A stretch of DNA of 34,205 nt from JAYGED01 sp046582565 (GTDB taxonomy: Bacteria > Pseudomonadota > Alphaproteobacteria > JAAXGF01), in the NCBI GenBank assembly GCA_046582565.1, contig JAYGED010000072.1, forward strand, positions 1-34,205, in the 5' to 3' direction. The stretch's first letter is position 1. Each line of letters starts with the position of its first letter. A model generated the notes under the pieces. That model was given only the letters and a program-made list of their open reading frames with translations, did no database searches and was not told where the DNA came from. This document shows, piece after piece, positions 25,173 to 33,316 of the stretch. Both the position numbers and the translations under genes were made by a program.

Positions 25173-25904
25173 CGGATCTTCGGGGAATCGCGTCTCCAGA
25201 AGATTGTCGAGCTCACCATCAAATTTCTCTACCGCATCGGCGGGCAAACTGGCGCCGACCCCGGCGCTCGCCCGGATACGGCCACGCCAGGCTTGATGGC
25301 TGTAGGGCGTCTGCTCATCGAACGAGAAGGTCTCGATCCCGCTGAACCCGGCCATGGCCACATCGGCAAGCCATTCGCGCGGCATGCCCGTTCCGCCGCC
25401 CATAGTCCAATCTGGGTTGTGTTTTTAGATCAGCCGTTCCGTGGCTTCGGCCAGATTGCCGGGAAGCGGGATCCAGTCGAAATGAGCGATCACCAGGGCG
25501 CCGTCGGGTTTCAGCAGGCGCGCTGCCTCGGACGCCGCCGCCGGGCGGTCAAACCAATGCCAGCATTGGCCGGCCGTCACCACATCGAAGGCATGATCGG
25601 GGAAGCCGGTTTCCTCGGCGCGGGCGATAACGTAATCGGTGGTGGTGACGCCCGCCTCGCCATCGAGCCTTTTGGCCTCTTCGATCAGCGCATCAGAAGG
25701 ATCGAGGCCGGTTACTTTGCAGCCGGCCCGCGCGAAGCCGCGCCCGAGAGCGCCGGTGCCGGTGCCGAGATCGAGCAGGCGCTGGCCCGCCTTGCCGATA
25801 CCGAAGACCGCCAGGCGATCATATAACGCCTCGGGGAAGCCCGCACGATGGGCGCCGTAATCGCTCGCGGTCTTGCCGAAATCTATATCCCGATCAGCGG
25901 TAAT
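25125..25904 (-). pseudogene. Class I SAM-dependent methyltransferase, broken by in-frame TAA
   Basis: A single frame from 25904 to 25125 reads as a complete 259-residue methyltransferase except for one TAA at 25427-25425. Before it lie FGKTASDYGAHRAGFPEALY, the SAM motif LLDLGTGTGALGRGFARAG, then VTGLDPSD, the AGQCWHWFDRP motif of this subgroup, and ATERLI. After the stop the same frame continues KHNPDWTMGGGTGMPREWL and about 85 further conserved-looking residues. There is also no ATG, GTG or TTG at the natural start; the first residues ITADRDIDFGKT begin with ATT at 25904, overlapping the oxygenase stop by 11 bases. Both defects suggest loss of function, though a sequencing error is possible. 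Confidence 0.8.
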
Positions 25905-26469
25905 GGGGCCCGCCGATCCAGCCGATCAGAGAATAGCGGATGCCCGAGGTAACCGGCTTGACCCGATGAACCACATAGGTCGGTAAAATGATCATGGTGC
26001 CCTGACTCTTGGGGAAGGATTGCGGGTCGTAATAGCTCAACACCTCGAACTCGCCGCCTTCGTAATCCTCGGGCGCCGAAAGCTGAATGGAAAATGTCAG
26101 CTTGCGGACGCTATAGCGACCATGCCCCATATCCATGTGCCAATTCTGGAAATTACCTTCTACGTATTTGGTGATCTGCAAGCGCTCGGTGAAGCCGAAC
26201 AGATCGGTGTGGTAATGTTTTTGGTTGGCCTCGTTGACCAGGAATTTTGTCTTGTCGAAGATCCATTCGGCGCCCGGAGTTGTCGGCACAATCCAGCCGA
26301 CCTGGCACTGGCGGTTGGAGTGTTTTTCGTCTTCTCCCTCCACATGGCCCGATTCCATTTCGCCGCAAAGGGCGATGACCTTGTCGCATTCTTCAGCTGT
26401 GAAATAGCCGGGACTGGATACCGCCGGTTTCCATTCAGCAAGCTGTGGTAAATCCGTAGCTTTGATGAT
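25894..26469 (-). CDS. 2OG-Fe(II) oxygenase (prolyl/PKHD-hydroxylase type), non-canonical start
   Basis: The protein binds iron through HxD in NWHMDMGHGRYS and a distal His in YVVHRVKPVTSGIRYSLIGW, with Arg for 2-oxoglutarate, and has the QVGWI and NQKHYHTDLFGFTERLQITK segments of this group. The first ATG is at 26358 (154 residues), but the same frame upstream still reads like family sequence (ATDLPQLAEWKP, SPGYFTAEECDKVIALCGEM). This continues to two ATC codons at 26469 and 26466, preceded by AAGGGGGGCAGG. No ATG, GTG or TTG lies in that stretch. Either ATC starts translation or the real start was lost. Residues extending from 26469 give about 191 amino acids. Confidence 0.7.
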   Translation of the reverse strand: MIKATDLPQLAEWKPAVSSPGYFTAEECDKVIALCGEMESGHVEGEDEKHSNRQCQVGWIVPTTPGAEWIFDKTKFLVNEANQKHYHTDLFGFTERLQITKYVEGNFQNWHMDMGHGRYSVRKLTFSIQLSAPEDYEGGEFEVLSYYDPQSFPKSQGTMIILPTYVVHRVKPVTSGIRYSLIGWIGGPHYR

Positions 26470-26556
26470 CCTGCCCCCCTTGGGAAATGTTCGCCCGGAT
26501 ATTCTTCGGTTCCGGGATGACTGTCTATATCCTAGTTTAATGCCAACTGAGGAGAA

Positions 26557-27720
26557 ATGATGTCAGAGACGAATTTCGACGACGCCCGCGCCATGATCGA
26601 GGCACTGACGCCGAGCTATCCGGTCTATTGCATGCGCGCCGGCGTTCTCGCCGAGACAGCGCGGGAGTTTCTTGAGCGGTTTCCCGGGCGGGTGCTCTAC
26701 GCGGTCAAATGCAATCCCCATCCGATTGTGCTGCAAGCCCTGTACGATGCCGGCATCCGCCATTTCGATACCGCGTCCTTGCCGGAAATTGCCCAGGTGC
26801 GCGAGATGTTTTCCGACACTACCGCCTATTTCATGCACCCGGTGAAGGCCCGTGCGGTCATCAAGACATCCCATGACGTTTACGGGGTGCGCCATTTCGT
26901 CATCGACCACCCATCCGAGCTCACCAAGGTGATGGATGAGACCGGCGGCGAGGGGGTGGCGATCATCGTGCGCATGGCGACGCCCCATGCCGGCGCCGCC
27001 TTCGATCTGTCGACCAAGTTCGGCGCCAGCCCGGCGCTCGCCACCGACTTGCTGCGGGCGGTGCGCGATGAGGGCTGCCAGGGTGGGCTGGCCTTCCATG
27101 TGGGGTCGCAGTGCCTGTCACCGCGCGCCTATCGCACGGCCTTGGGTCTGGTTGGCGAGGTCGCCGAGGCTGCCGGCACGGAGATACATTTCCTCGATGT
27201 GGGAGGCGGTTTTCCGGCGGCCTACAAGGGCGTCAACACACCACCGCTGGAAGCCTTTATGGACGAGATCACCACCGGCCTGGCGACCCTCAATCTACGC
27301 CGTGACTGCACCACCATGTGCGAACCCGGTCGCGCCATGGTGGCGTCGTCCTGTTCCCTGGTGGTCCAGGTTCAGCTTCGCAAGGAAGATCAGATCTATA
27401 TCAACGACGGCGTTCACGGCAGCTTGTCGGAGATGGTCACCGGTCAATTACAGATGCCGGTGAGGTTGATTCGACTGGATGGCACACCATCGGACAGTTA
27501 CATGGATTTCACCGTTGCCGGACCGACCTGCGATTCCATCGACATGCTGCCGCATCCTTTCCGGCTGCCCAACGATGTTCGTGAAGGCGATTGGATTGAA
27601 ATCGGCCAGCTCGGCGCTTATGGCAGTGCTCTGCGCACCCAGTTCAACGGCTTCTACCCGGATACCTTCGTCGGGCTGCGCGACGAACCCTTTTTGGATT
27701 CGCTCAATCGGGTTCTTTAA
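26557..27720 (+). CDS. Ornithine-decarboxylase-type (fold III) PLP decarboxylase
   Basis: The 387-residue enzyme decarboxylates a basic amino acid, most likely ornithine to putrescine. The PLP Lys is residue 51 (RVLYAVKCNPHP). AFHVGSQC, FLDVGGGFP and CEPGRAMVASSC bind the cofactor phosphate, and the catalytic Cys325 is in AGPTCDSIDMLP, where arriving substrate is contacted across the dimer. QLGAYGSALRTQFNGFYPD ends the fold. ATG 26557 and 26560 are both possible; GAGGAG fits the second better. Ornithine against lysine or diaminopimelate specificity is a family-level inference. It is convergent with hemB. Confidence 0.88.
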   Translation: MMSETNFDDARAMIEALTPSYPVYCMRAGVLAETAREFLERFPGRVLYAVKCNPHPIVLQALYDAGIRHFDTASLPEIAQVREMFSDTTAYFMHPVKARAVIKTSHDVYGVRHFVIDHPSELTKVMDETGGEGVAIIVRMATPHAGAAFDLSTKFGASPALATDLLRAVRDEGCQGGLAFHVGSQCLSPRAYRTALGLVGEVAEAAGTEIHFLDVGGGFPAAYKGVNTPPLEAFMDEITTGLATLNLRRDCTTMCEPGRAMVASSCSLVVQVQLRKEDQIYINDGVHGSLSEMVTGQLQMPVRLIRLDGTPSDSYMDFTVAGPTCDSIDMLPHPFRLPNDVREGDWIEIGQLGAYGSALRTQFNGFYPDTFVGLRDEPFLDSLNRVL

Positions 27721-27754
27721 CCGTCACGCATGGTTGACACCGGCCTCTACGGCT

Positions 27755-27769
27755 CGCGTCCTAGACGCG
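27755..27769. terminator. Short perfect hairpin between ODC-type gene and hemB
   Basis: CGCGTC and GACGCG form a six-base stem with a CTA loop in the 50-base gap between two convergent genes. There is no T-run on either side, so if it terminates transcription it does so weakly or with Rho. Confidence 0.3.
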
Positions 27770-27770
27770 G

Positions 27771-28796
27771 TCACTTGCCCTTGAGCGTTTTCGCGACCTC
27801 GACGGCGGCGTAGGTCAGGATGCCGTTCGCCCCGGCGCGCTTGAAGCCGATCAGGGACTCGAGGATGGCCCTATCGCCGTCGAGCCAGCCCTTGCCGGCG
27901 GCGCATTTGAGCATGGCGTATTCGCCGCTCACCTGATAGGCGAAGGTGGGCACGCCGAAAGCGTCCTTAACGCGTCGGATGATGTCGAGATAGGGCATGC
28001 CGGGTTTGACCATCACCATGTCGGCGCCTTCCTCGATGTCGAGAGCCACCTCGCGAAGCGCCTCATCGCTGTTGGCCGGGTCCATCTGGTAGGTCTTCTT
28101 GTCGGCCTGGCCCAAGGTTGCCGACGAGCCGATGGCGTCGCGGAACGGGCCATAGAAGGCCGAGGCGTATTTCGCTGCATAGGACATGATGCGAACCCGT
28201 TCATATCCGGCGTTATCGAGGGCGGCGCGGATAGCGCCGATGCGGCCGTCCATCATATCCGACGGCGAAATCACATCGCAGCCGGCGGCCGCCTGAACCA
28301 GCGATTGGCGGCACAATATTTCGACGGTCTCGTCGTTGACCACATAGCCGTCAGCGATGATGCCGTCATGGCCGTGATCGGTGAACGGATCGAGCGCCGC
28401 ATCGCACATGACGCCGATGCCGGGCACCGCTGCTTTGACAGCCTTGACGGCGCGGCACACCAGATTATCGGGATTCACCGCCTCGTCGCCTTCGGCGTTC
28501 TTGCGTTCAGGCTCGATGACCGGAAATATGGCGATCATCGGGATGCCGAGGTCGCAGGCCTCGCCGGCGCGCTCGACCAGGACAGGGATCGATAGCCGCT
28601 GCTGACCCGGCATGGACGGCACATCGATGGCGCCATCGCCGTCATGGACAAACACCGGCCAGATCAGGTCGCCAGCAGACAGGCTGTTCTCCGAGACCAG
28701 CCGGCGGTTCCAGCCGTCTCGGCGATTGCGGCGCATACGGGTCGTCGGATAGCGACCGATGGAGGTGAAGGGAGTTTGCGTCATATCCGGTGACAT
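27771..28796 (-). CDS. hemB: Delta-aminolevulinic acid dehydratase (porphobilinogen synthase)
   Basis: HemB condenses two 5-aminolevulinates to porphobilinogen in tetrapyrrole synthesis. The Schiff-base lysines lie in MSYAAKYASAFYGPFRDAIG and ADMVMVKPGMPYLDIIRRVK. Other motifs are LIWPVFVHDG, GVMCDAALDPFTDHGHDG and DVISPSDMMDGRIGAIR. I use ATG 28796 with GGAGG three bases upstream (341 residues); ATG 28784 is an alternative. The open frame extends far upstream to 29261 but lies antisense to the acyl-CoA dehydrogenase gene and is not coding. It is divergent from that dehydrogenase. Confidence 0.94.
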   Translation of the reverse strand: MSPDMTQTPFTSIGRYPTTRMRRNRRDGWNRRLVSENSLSAGDLIWPVFVHDGDGAIDVPSMPGQQRLSIPVLVERAGEACDLGIPMIAIFPVIEPERKNAEGDEAVNPDNLVCRAVKAVKAAVPGIGVMCDAALDPFTDHGHDGIIADGYVVNDETVEILCRQSLVQAAAGCDVISPSDMMDGRIGAIRAALDNAGYERVRIMSYAAKYASAFYGPFRDAIGSSATLGQADKKTYQMDPANSDEALREVALDIEEGADMVMVKPGMPYLDIIRRVKDAFGVPTFAYQVSGEYAMLKCAAGKGWLDGDRAILESLIGFKRAGANGILTYAAVEVAKTLKGK

Positions 28797-28849
28797 ACCC
28801 CTCCAAAGCGGCTCTGGCAAGCGCCGCCGGGGGGCGCTAGAGTCGGGCG

Positions 28850-29989
28850 ATGAATTTTGAGTTGAACGAAGAACAGCGGGCGATCCAGGAACTGGCGCGG
28901 GATTTCGCGGCCAAGGAGATGGCGCCATACGCCGCCGAGTGGGATGAGGCTTGTACATTTCCGGTTGAAACCTTGCGCCGCGCGGCGGGTCTCGGCCTGG
29001 CCGCCATTTATGTGGCCGAGGATGTCGGCGGCAGCGGACTGGGCCGTGTTGAGGGGGCGTTGATCTTCGAGGCCCTGGCAGGGGCTTGCGCATCGACCGC
29101 CGCGTTCCTTTCGATCCACAACATGACGGCCTGGATGATTGATGCCTATGGCGACGAGGCACAGCGCAACGGCTGGCTGCCCGCCATGGCGACCATGGAC
29201 AAAATCGCCAGCTACTGTCTGACCGAGCCGGGAGCCGGTTCCGACGCCGCCGCCCTTTCAACGCGCGCGGTTCGCGATGGCGAGAATTATGTGATCAACG
29301 GCGCCAAAGCCTTCATCTCGGGCGCCTCGCGCAGCGATCTTTATGTCTGCATGGTGCGCACCGGCGAAGAGGGGCCGGACGGTATTTCCTGTCTGGTGAT
29401 CGAAGACGGCACACCCGGACTGAGCTTCGGCGCCCAGGAGAAGAAGCTCGGCTGGCATTCACAGCCTACCGCCATGCTCCATTTCGACGATTGCCGGGTG
29501 CCCGTGGCCAATCGTATAGGCGCAGAAGGCCAAGGCTTTGCAATCGCCATGCGCGCCCTGGACGGCGGCCGCATCAACATCGGTTCCTGCTCCCTGGGCG
29601 GCGCGCAGGCCTGTTTCGATGCGGCGCGCGAGCATCTCAAAACGCGCCGCCAGTTCGGCAAGCCTCTGGCCGAATTCCAGGCCCTGCAATTCCGACTCGC
29701 CGATATGGCGACCGAACTTGAAGCGGCCCGGCTGATGGTCCTCAATGCCGCCGCCAAGTACGACGCAGGCGCCGATGACACCTCCCTGTACAGCGCTATG
29801 GCTAAGCGCTATGCCACCGACGCCTGCTTTCAAATATGCAACGAAGCGCTACAGCTTCATGGCGGCTACGGCTATCTGCGCGATGTGCCCGTGGAACGTT
29901 TCATGCGTGATCTCCGCGTCCATCAAATCCTCGAAGGCACCAACGAAATCATGCGGGTCATCATCGCCAAGAGATTGCTGGCTGATTAG
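28850..29989 (+). CDS. Acyl-CoA dehydrogenase, probably isobutyryl-CoA dehydrogenase
   Basis: A 379-residue FAD enzyme that oxidises short acyl-CoA to the enoyl-CoA. FELNEEQRAIQELARDFAAK starts the fold, YCLTEPGAGSDAAALSTRAV is the FAD/substrate loop, and LQLHGGYGYLRDVPVERFMR with ILEGTNEIMRVI carries the catalytic Glu. Within the next 2.5 kb lie genes for 3-hydroxyisobutyryl-CoA hydrolase and 3-hydroxyisobutyrate dehydrogenase, so I infer isobutyryl-CoA as substrate (valine degradation). The family alone cannot distinguish this from short-chain or 2-methylbutyryl substrates. Confidence 0.9.
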   Translation: MNFELNEEQRAIQELARDFAAKEMAPYAAEWDEACTFPVETLRRAAGLGLAAIYVAEDVGGSGLGRVEGALIFEALAGACASTAAFLSIHNMTAWMIDAYGDEAQRNGWLPAMATMDKIASYCLTEPGAGSDAAALSTRAVRDGENYVINGAKAFISGASRSDLYVCMVRTGEEGPDGISCLVIEDGTPGLSFGAQEKKLGWHSQPTAMLHFDDCRVPVANRIGAEGQGFAIAMRALDGGRINIGSCSLGGAQACFDAAREHLKTRRQFGKPLAEFQALQFRLADMATELEAARLMVLNAAAKYDAGADDTSLYSAMAKRYATDACFQICNEALQLHGGYGYLRDVPVERFMRDLRVHQILEGTNEIMRVIIAKRLLAD

Positions 29990-29991
29990 TC

Positions 29992-30027
29992 AAAAAAAGC
30001 GGGCGCCCCCGGGGGAGGGACGCCCGC
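29992..30027 (-). terminator. Strong intrinsic terminator for the small secreted protein gene
   Basis: Read on the minus strand, GCGGGCG and CGCCCGC form a seven-base GC stem closed by a C/G-rich inner region, followed immediately by seven T residues (A-run at 29992-29998 on the plus strand). It lies 41 bases past the stop of the minus-strand gene. Confidence 0.8.
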
Positions 30028-30067
30028 GGCTGACGCATCAGGCTATGCCCATCGCTGGGAGGCAAAC

Positions 30068-30439
30068 TCAGCGATGATCGCGCGGCAAAAAGCCTTCGGG
30101 ACTGTTGAGCGCCAGCGAAAGTTTGGGTGTGTCCTGAGGAAGGGCGTCGGGGGCGTCCATTGGGGTTTCTGTGGCAACCACCGTGACATAGGCCGCCGGA
30201 ATATAGGCTACCGGTAAACTCTCAGGTGTCTGGCTCTTGATGATGGCCGTTATGGTTTCTTGATCGAGGCTGTCGCTGCTGAGATTGTTGCCGCGATCAA
30301 TTTCCATCTTTTCGAACCCCAGCTCTTCAAGAAGCACTTCGGGGCCTTCGTCCGACGGCATGCCGCCGGCTAACGCGGCACCGCTTGCAAAAGCGATAGC
30401 GGCAAGGGTGAGAACCGTCAGGGGGTATTGAATTTTCAT
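30068..30439 (-). CDS. Small secreted hypothetical protein
   Basis: This 123-residue protein has a clear signal peptide (MKIQYPLTVLTLAAIAFASG, AALA cleavage region at about 21-25) and then an acidic mature part with DEGPEVLLEELGFEKMEIDR and a Pro-rich end LPVAYIPAAYVTVVATE. GGAG six bases before ATG 30439 supports this start. I recognise no domain and no cysteine is present. It lies opposite to the valine-degradation genes on both sides, has its own strong terminator and is thus a single-gene unit. The long open frame upstream to 31090 is antisense to the hydrolase gene and is not coding. Confidence 0.75.
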   Translation of the reverse strand: MKIQYPLTVLTLAAIAFASGAALAGGMPSDEGPEVLLEELGFEKMEIDRGNNLSSDSLDQETITAIIKSQTPESLPVAYIPAAYVTVVATETPMDAPDALPQDTPKLSLALNSPEGFLPRDHR

Positions 30440-30544
30440 AATCTGCTCCATGCTGGGCGGTGTCGCCGGGTTGATTACTTTTGTAAGGGCGCTTTGTGAC
30501 CTGATTCCGGCGTGATTGTGGCCCAATCGTGGTAATCCTTGCCC

Positions 30545-31546
30545 ATGGACGAGATTCTTTTCGAGATAAGGGGCGTGGCAGGGCGGATTGTCCTCAACCG
30601 GCCCCAGGCACTCAACGCGCTGACCCACGGCATGATTCTGGCGCTTGCCGCCCAACTCGAGGCCTGGGCAGAGGACGATGCCATCGAGCGCGTGGTGATC
30701 GAAGGCGCCGGTGATCGCGCCTTCTGCGCCGGCGGCGATATCCGCGCGCTCTATGAGGCCATGGGGCAGGGCGATGCAGCATATATCGATACCTTCTATC
30801 GCGATGAATACCACCTCAACCACCGCATCCACACCTACCCGAAGCCCTATGTGGCGATCATCGACGGCGTGGTCATGGGTGGCGGGGTCGGGGTGTCGAT
30901 CCACGGCTCCCATCGCCTGGTCACCGAGAAGGCCCTGTTCGCCATGCCGGAAACCGGCATCGGGTTTTTCCCCGATGTGGGCGGCGCCTGGTTTTTGCCG
31001 CGCTTGCCCGGCGAAATCGGCATGTATCTCGGGCTCACAGGTACCCGGCTCGGCCCGGCCGACGCACTCTACTGCGGTGTCGCCACCCATTATGTGCCCC
31101 GCAACAGACTGGCCGACAGCCTCGACGACCTCGATGCCGTGACAATCGATCCGGGCCCGGCGTCTCTCGCCGAGCGGCGCGACGCCATCGACCGATGCTT
31201 CTGCGGAGAGTCCGTCGAGGCGATCATTCAGGCTTTGCAGGCCGAGGGCGACAACTGGGCCGGTGAAACGCTAGAGGCCATGGCGGGAAAATCGCCGATC
31301 AGCCAGAAAGTAGCGTTTCGCCAAATTCGCGAGGGCGCTGATCTCGTCTTCACCCAGGCCATGGCGCTCGAATTCCGCCTGTCTCAGCGCTTCTGCGCGG
31401 CCCCCAACTTCCGCGAGGGCATACGCGCGGCGGTCATCGACAAGGACCGCAATCCACAATGGCGCCCAGCGTCCCTCGCCGATGTCGGCGAGGCCGACGT
31501 CGACGCCTACTTCTCGCCCCTGGCGGGCGATGAGCTAAGCTTATGA
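30545..31546 (+). CDS. 3-hydroxyisobutyryl-CoA hydrolase (enoyl-CoA hydratase/isomerase family)
   Basis: The 333-residue protein belongs to the crotonase fold and frees 3-hydroxyisobutyrate from its CoA ester in valine degradation. The oxyanion-hole motifs are GDRAFCAGGDIRALYE and YVAIIDGVVMGGGVGVSIHG. ALFAMPETGIGFFPDVGGAW and the long C-terminal part with FREGIRAAVIDKDRNPQW are typical of the HIBCH subgroup, longer than plain enoyl-CoA hydratase. ATG 30545 is preferred over TTG 30539. The following 3-hydroxyisobutyrate dehydrogenase gene, ten bases away, supports the assignment. Confidence 0.9.
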   Translation: MDEILFEIRGVAGRIVLNRPQALNALTHGMILALAAQLEAWAEDDAIERVVIEGAGDRAFCAGGDIRALYEAMGQGDAAYIDTFYRDEYHLNHRIHTYPKPYVAIIDGVVMGGGVGVSIHGSHRLVTEKALFAMPETGIGFFPDVGGAWFLPRLPGEIGMYLGLTGTRLGPADALYCGVATHYVPRNRLADSLDDLDAVTIDPGPASLAERRDAIDRCFCGESVEAIIQALQAEGDNWAGETLEAMAGKSPISQKVAFRQIREGADLVFTQAMALEFRLSQRFCAAPNFREGIRAAVIDKDRNPQWRPASLADVGEADVDAYFSPLAGDELSL

Positions 31547-31556
31547 CAAGGGAGAT

Positions 31557-32456
31557 ATGACCATGGCTAAGATCGGTTTCATCGGCGTTGGCAATATGGG
31601 CGGGCCGATGCTTGTCAATCTGATAAAGGCGGGCCATCAGGTGACCGCTTACGATCCGGTCGCTCAGGCTCTCGATAAGGCGCGTGAAGCTGGTGCGGCG
31701 GTCGCGGAAACTGCTGCCCAGGCAGCGGCGGCGGGCGAGGTCATCATCTCCATGCTGCCGGCCGGCGCCCATGTGCGCACTGTCTATCTCGGTGACGATG
31801 GAGCCATTGCCGCTGCCGGGGAGGGCGCCTTGTTCATCGATTGCTCGACCATCGACGTGGAAACCGCCCGCGCGGTCAACCAGGCCGCCGCCGACGCCGG
31901 CTTCGCCATGCTCGATGCGCCGGTCTCGGGCGGCATTGCCGGGGCCGAGACGGGAACCCTCACCTTCATGGTCGGCGGCACGGACGAAGCCTTCGCCCGC
32001 GCCGCACCGGTGCTCGATGTCATGGGCGGAAAGATCGTCCATGCCGGGCCTGCGGGCAACGGCCAGGTCGCCAAGCTCTGCAACAACATGATCCTCGGCA
32101 TCACCATGATCGGCGTCTCGGAATCCTTCATGCTGGCCAAGCGCCTGGGGCTCGATTGGCAAAAGCTGTTCGATATCTCCTCGACCGCGTCGGGCTCCTG
32201 CTGGGCCATGCTCAATCACCTGCCGGTGCCGGGCATCGTCGAGACCTCGGCGGCGAACCGCGACTATAAGCCGGGATTTTCCGCCGCCATGATGCACAAA
32301 GACCTCAAGCTCGCCGAGCAGGCCGCCATCGCCGCCGGCGCGGCAACCCCGCTGGGCGCTCAGGCGGCGGCGCTCTATACCCTGTTCGTCAACGCCGGCA
32401 ACGCCGATCTGGACTACTCCGCGATCATCAAGCTGATCGCCGGGAATGAGGAGTAG
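31557..32456 (+). CDS. mmsB: 3-hydroxyisobutyrate dehydrogenase
   Basis: This NAD-dependent enzyme oxidises 3-hydroxyisobutyrate to methylmalonate semialdehyde. The nucleotide-binding start is IGFIGVGNMGGPMLVNLIKA, the substrate loop is LDAPVSGGIAGAETGTLTFM, and the catalytic Lys lies in GQVAKLCNNMILG. GSCWAML and YKPGFSAAMMHKDLKLAEQA complete the family pattern. The 299-residue length is usual. The GGGAG before 31557 supports the start; ATG 31563 is possible. It is four bases from the cytochrome c gene. Confidence 0.93.
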   Translation: MTMAKIGFIGVGNMGGPMLVNLIKAGHQVTAYDPVAQALDKAREAGAAVAETAAQAAAAGEVIISMLPAGAHVRTVYLGDDGAIAAAGEGALFIDCSTIDVETARAVNQAAADAGFAMLDAPVSGGIAGAETGTLTFMVGGTDEAFARAAPVLDVMGGKIVHAGPAGNGQVAKLCNNMILGITMIGVSESFMLAKRLGLDWQKLFDISSTASGSCWAMLNHLPVPGIVETSAANRDYKPGFSAAMMHKDLKLAEQAAIAAGAATPLGAQAAALYTLFVNAGNADLDYSAIIKLIAGNEE

Positions 32457-32460
32457 GAAC

Positions 32461-33315
32461 ATGAAGAAATCGATTTTATTTTTAGTCGGGTTGCTGACCA
32501 TGACGGCGGGGCCGCTTGCGGCGGATGCGCTGCTGGAGCGCGGCGCCTATCTGATGGGGGGCATCGTTGCCTGCGGCAACTGTCATACGCCGAAGACGCC
32601 ACAAGGCGGTCTGGCGCCGGGCATGGAGCTGGCCGGCGGCTTCCTCATCGAGTTCGACGAGTTCACCTCCTATGCCCCGAACATCACACCCGACGCCGAG
32701 ACCGGCATCGGCGCCTGAAGCGACGCCGAAATCATGGCGGCGATCCGCGAGGGCCTGCGGCCCGACGGCTCGATCATCGGCCCGCCCATGCCGATTGGCC
32801 TCTATAGCGGCATCTCGGACAACGATCTGGCGGCGATCATCGCCTACCTTCGCTCGGTGCCGTCGGTGCGCAATATCGTACCGCGATCCGAATTCCGCAT
32901 CCCCCTGCCGCCGTCATACGGCCCGCCCGTGGGCAGCGTGCCCGAGACGCCGCGTGACGACCCGGTCGTCTACGGCGCCTATCTCGCCGGGCCTTTGGGT
33001 CATTGTATCGAGTGCCATACACCGCTGGTCCAGGGGCGCCCCGACTTTGAAAACCAGCTCGGCGCCGGGGGCTTTGCCTTCCCCGGTCCCTGGGGCGTCT
33101 CGGTGTCGGCCAATATCACCCCGCACCCGGAAGACGGCATCGCCGATTACAGCGACAGCGAGCTCAAAACCATCATCACCCAGGGGTTGCGGCCTGACGG
33201 CAACCGGCTCTTCCCGCCCATGGGCTTCGGTTTCTACGCCACCATGAGCGACGCCGACCTCGATGCCGTCATCGCCTATCTACGCAGCCTCAAACCGCTA
33301 CCCTTGCCGAAGTGA
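32461..33315 (+). pseudogene. Diheme c-type cytochrome, interrupted by in-frame TGA
   Basis: One frame from ATG 32461 (GAGGAG upstream) to 33315 encodes a 284-codon protein except for TGA at 32716-32718. It starts with a signal peptide (MKKSILFLVGLLTMTAGPLA). Heme site one is ACGNCHTPKTP near residue 40, and heme site two is CIECHTPLVQG in the second half. Around the stop the reading is ETGIGA-stop-SDAEIMAAIREGLRPDG; related cytochromes have Trp at that place, which a TGG-to-TGA change would explain. The first part (85 residues) ends before the axial Met region; the second would lack a signal. It follows mmsB by four bases. TGA is an ordinary stop elsewhere in the window. Confidence 0.82.
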
Positions 33316-33316
33316 G

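Noticed and set aside
25293..25826. Long plus-strand open frame of 177 residues
   Set aside because: It is the shadow of the minus-strand methyltransferase, which has clear SAM motifs; the plus frame has no recognisable domain.
28797..29261. N-terminal extension of the hemB frame
   Set aside because: The extra 155 residues are Pro/Arg-rich, lie antisense to the acyl-CoA dehydrogenase, and start before a good hemB ribosome binding site.
30440..31090. Upstream extension of the small secreted protein frame
   Set aside because: It is antisense to the 3-hydroxyisobutyryl-CoA hydrolase gene, and the signal peptide with GGAG begins at 30439.
32716..32718. TGA read as tryptophan or selenocysteine
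   Set aside because: TGA terminates many intact genes here, and a cytochrome c has no reason to carry selenocysteine at a Trp site.
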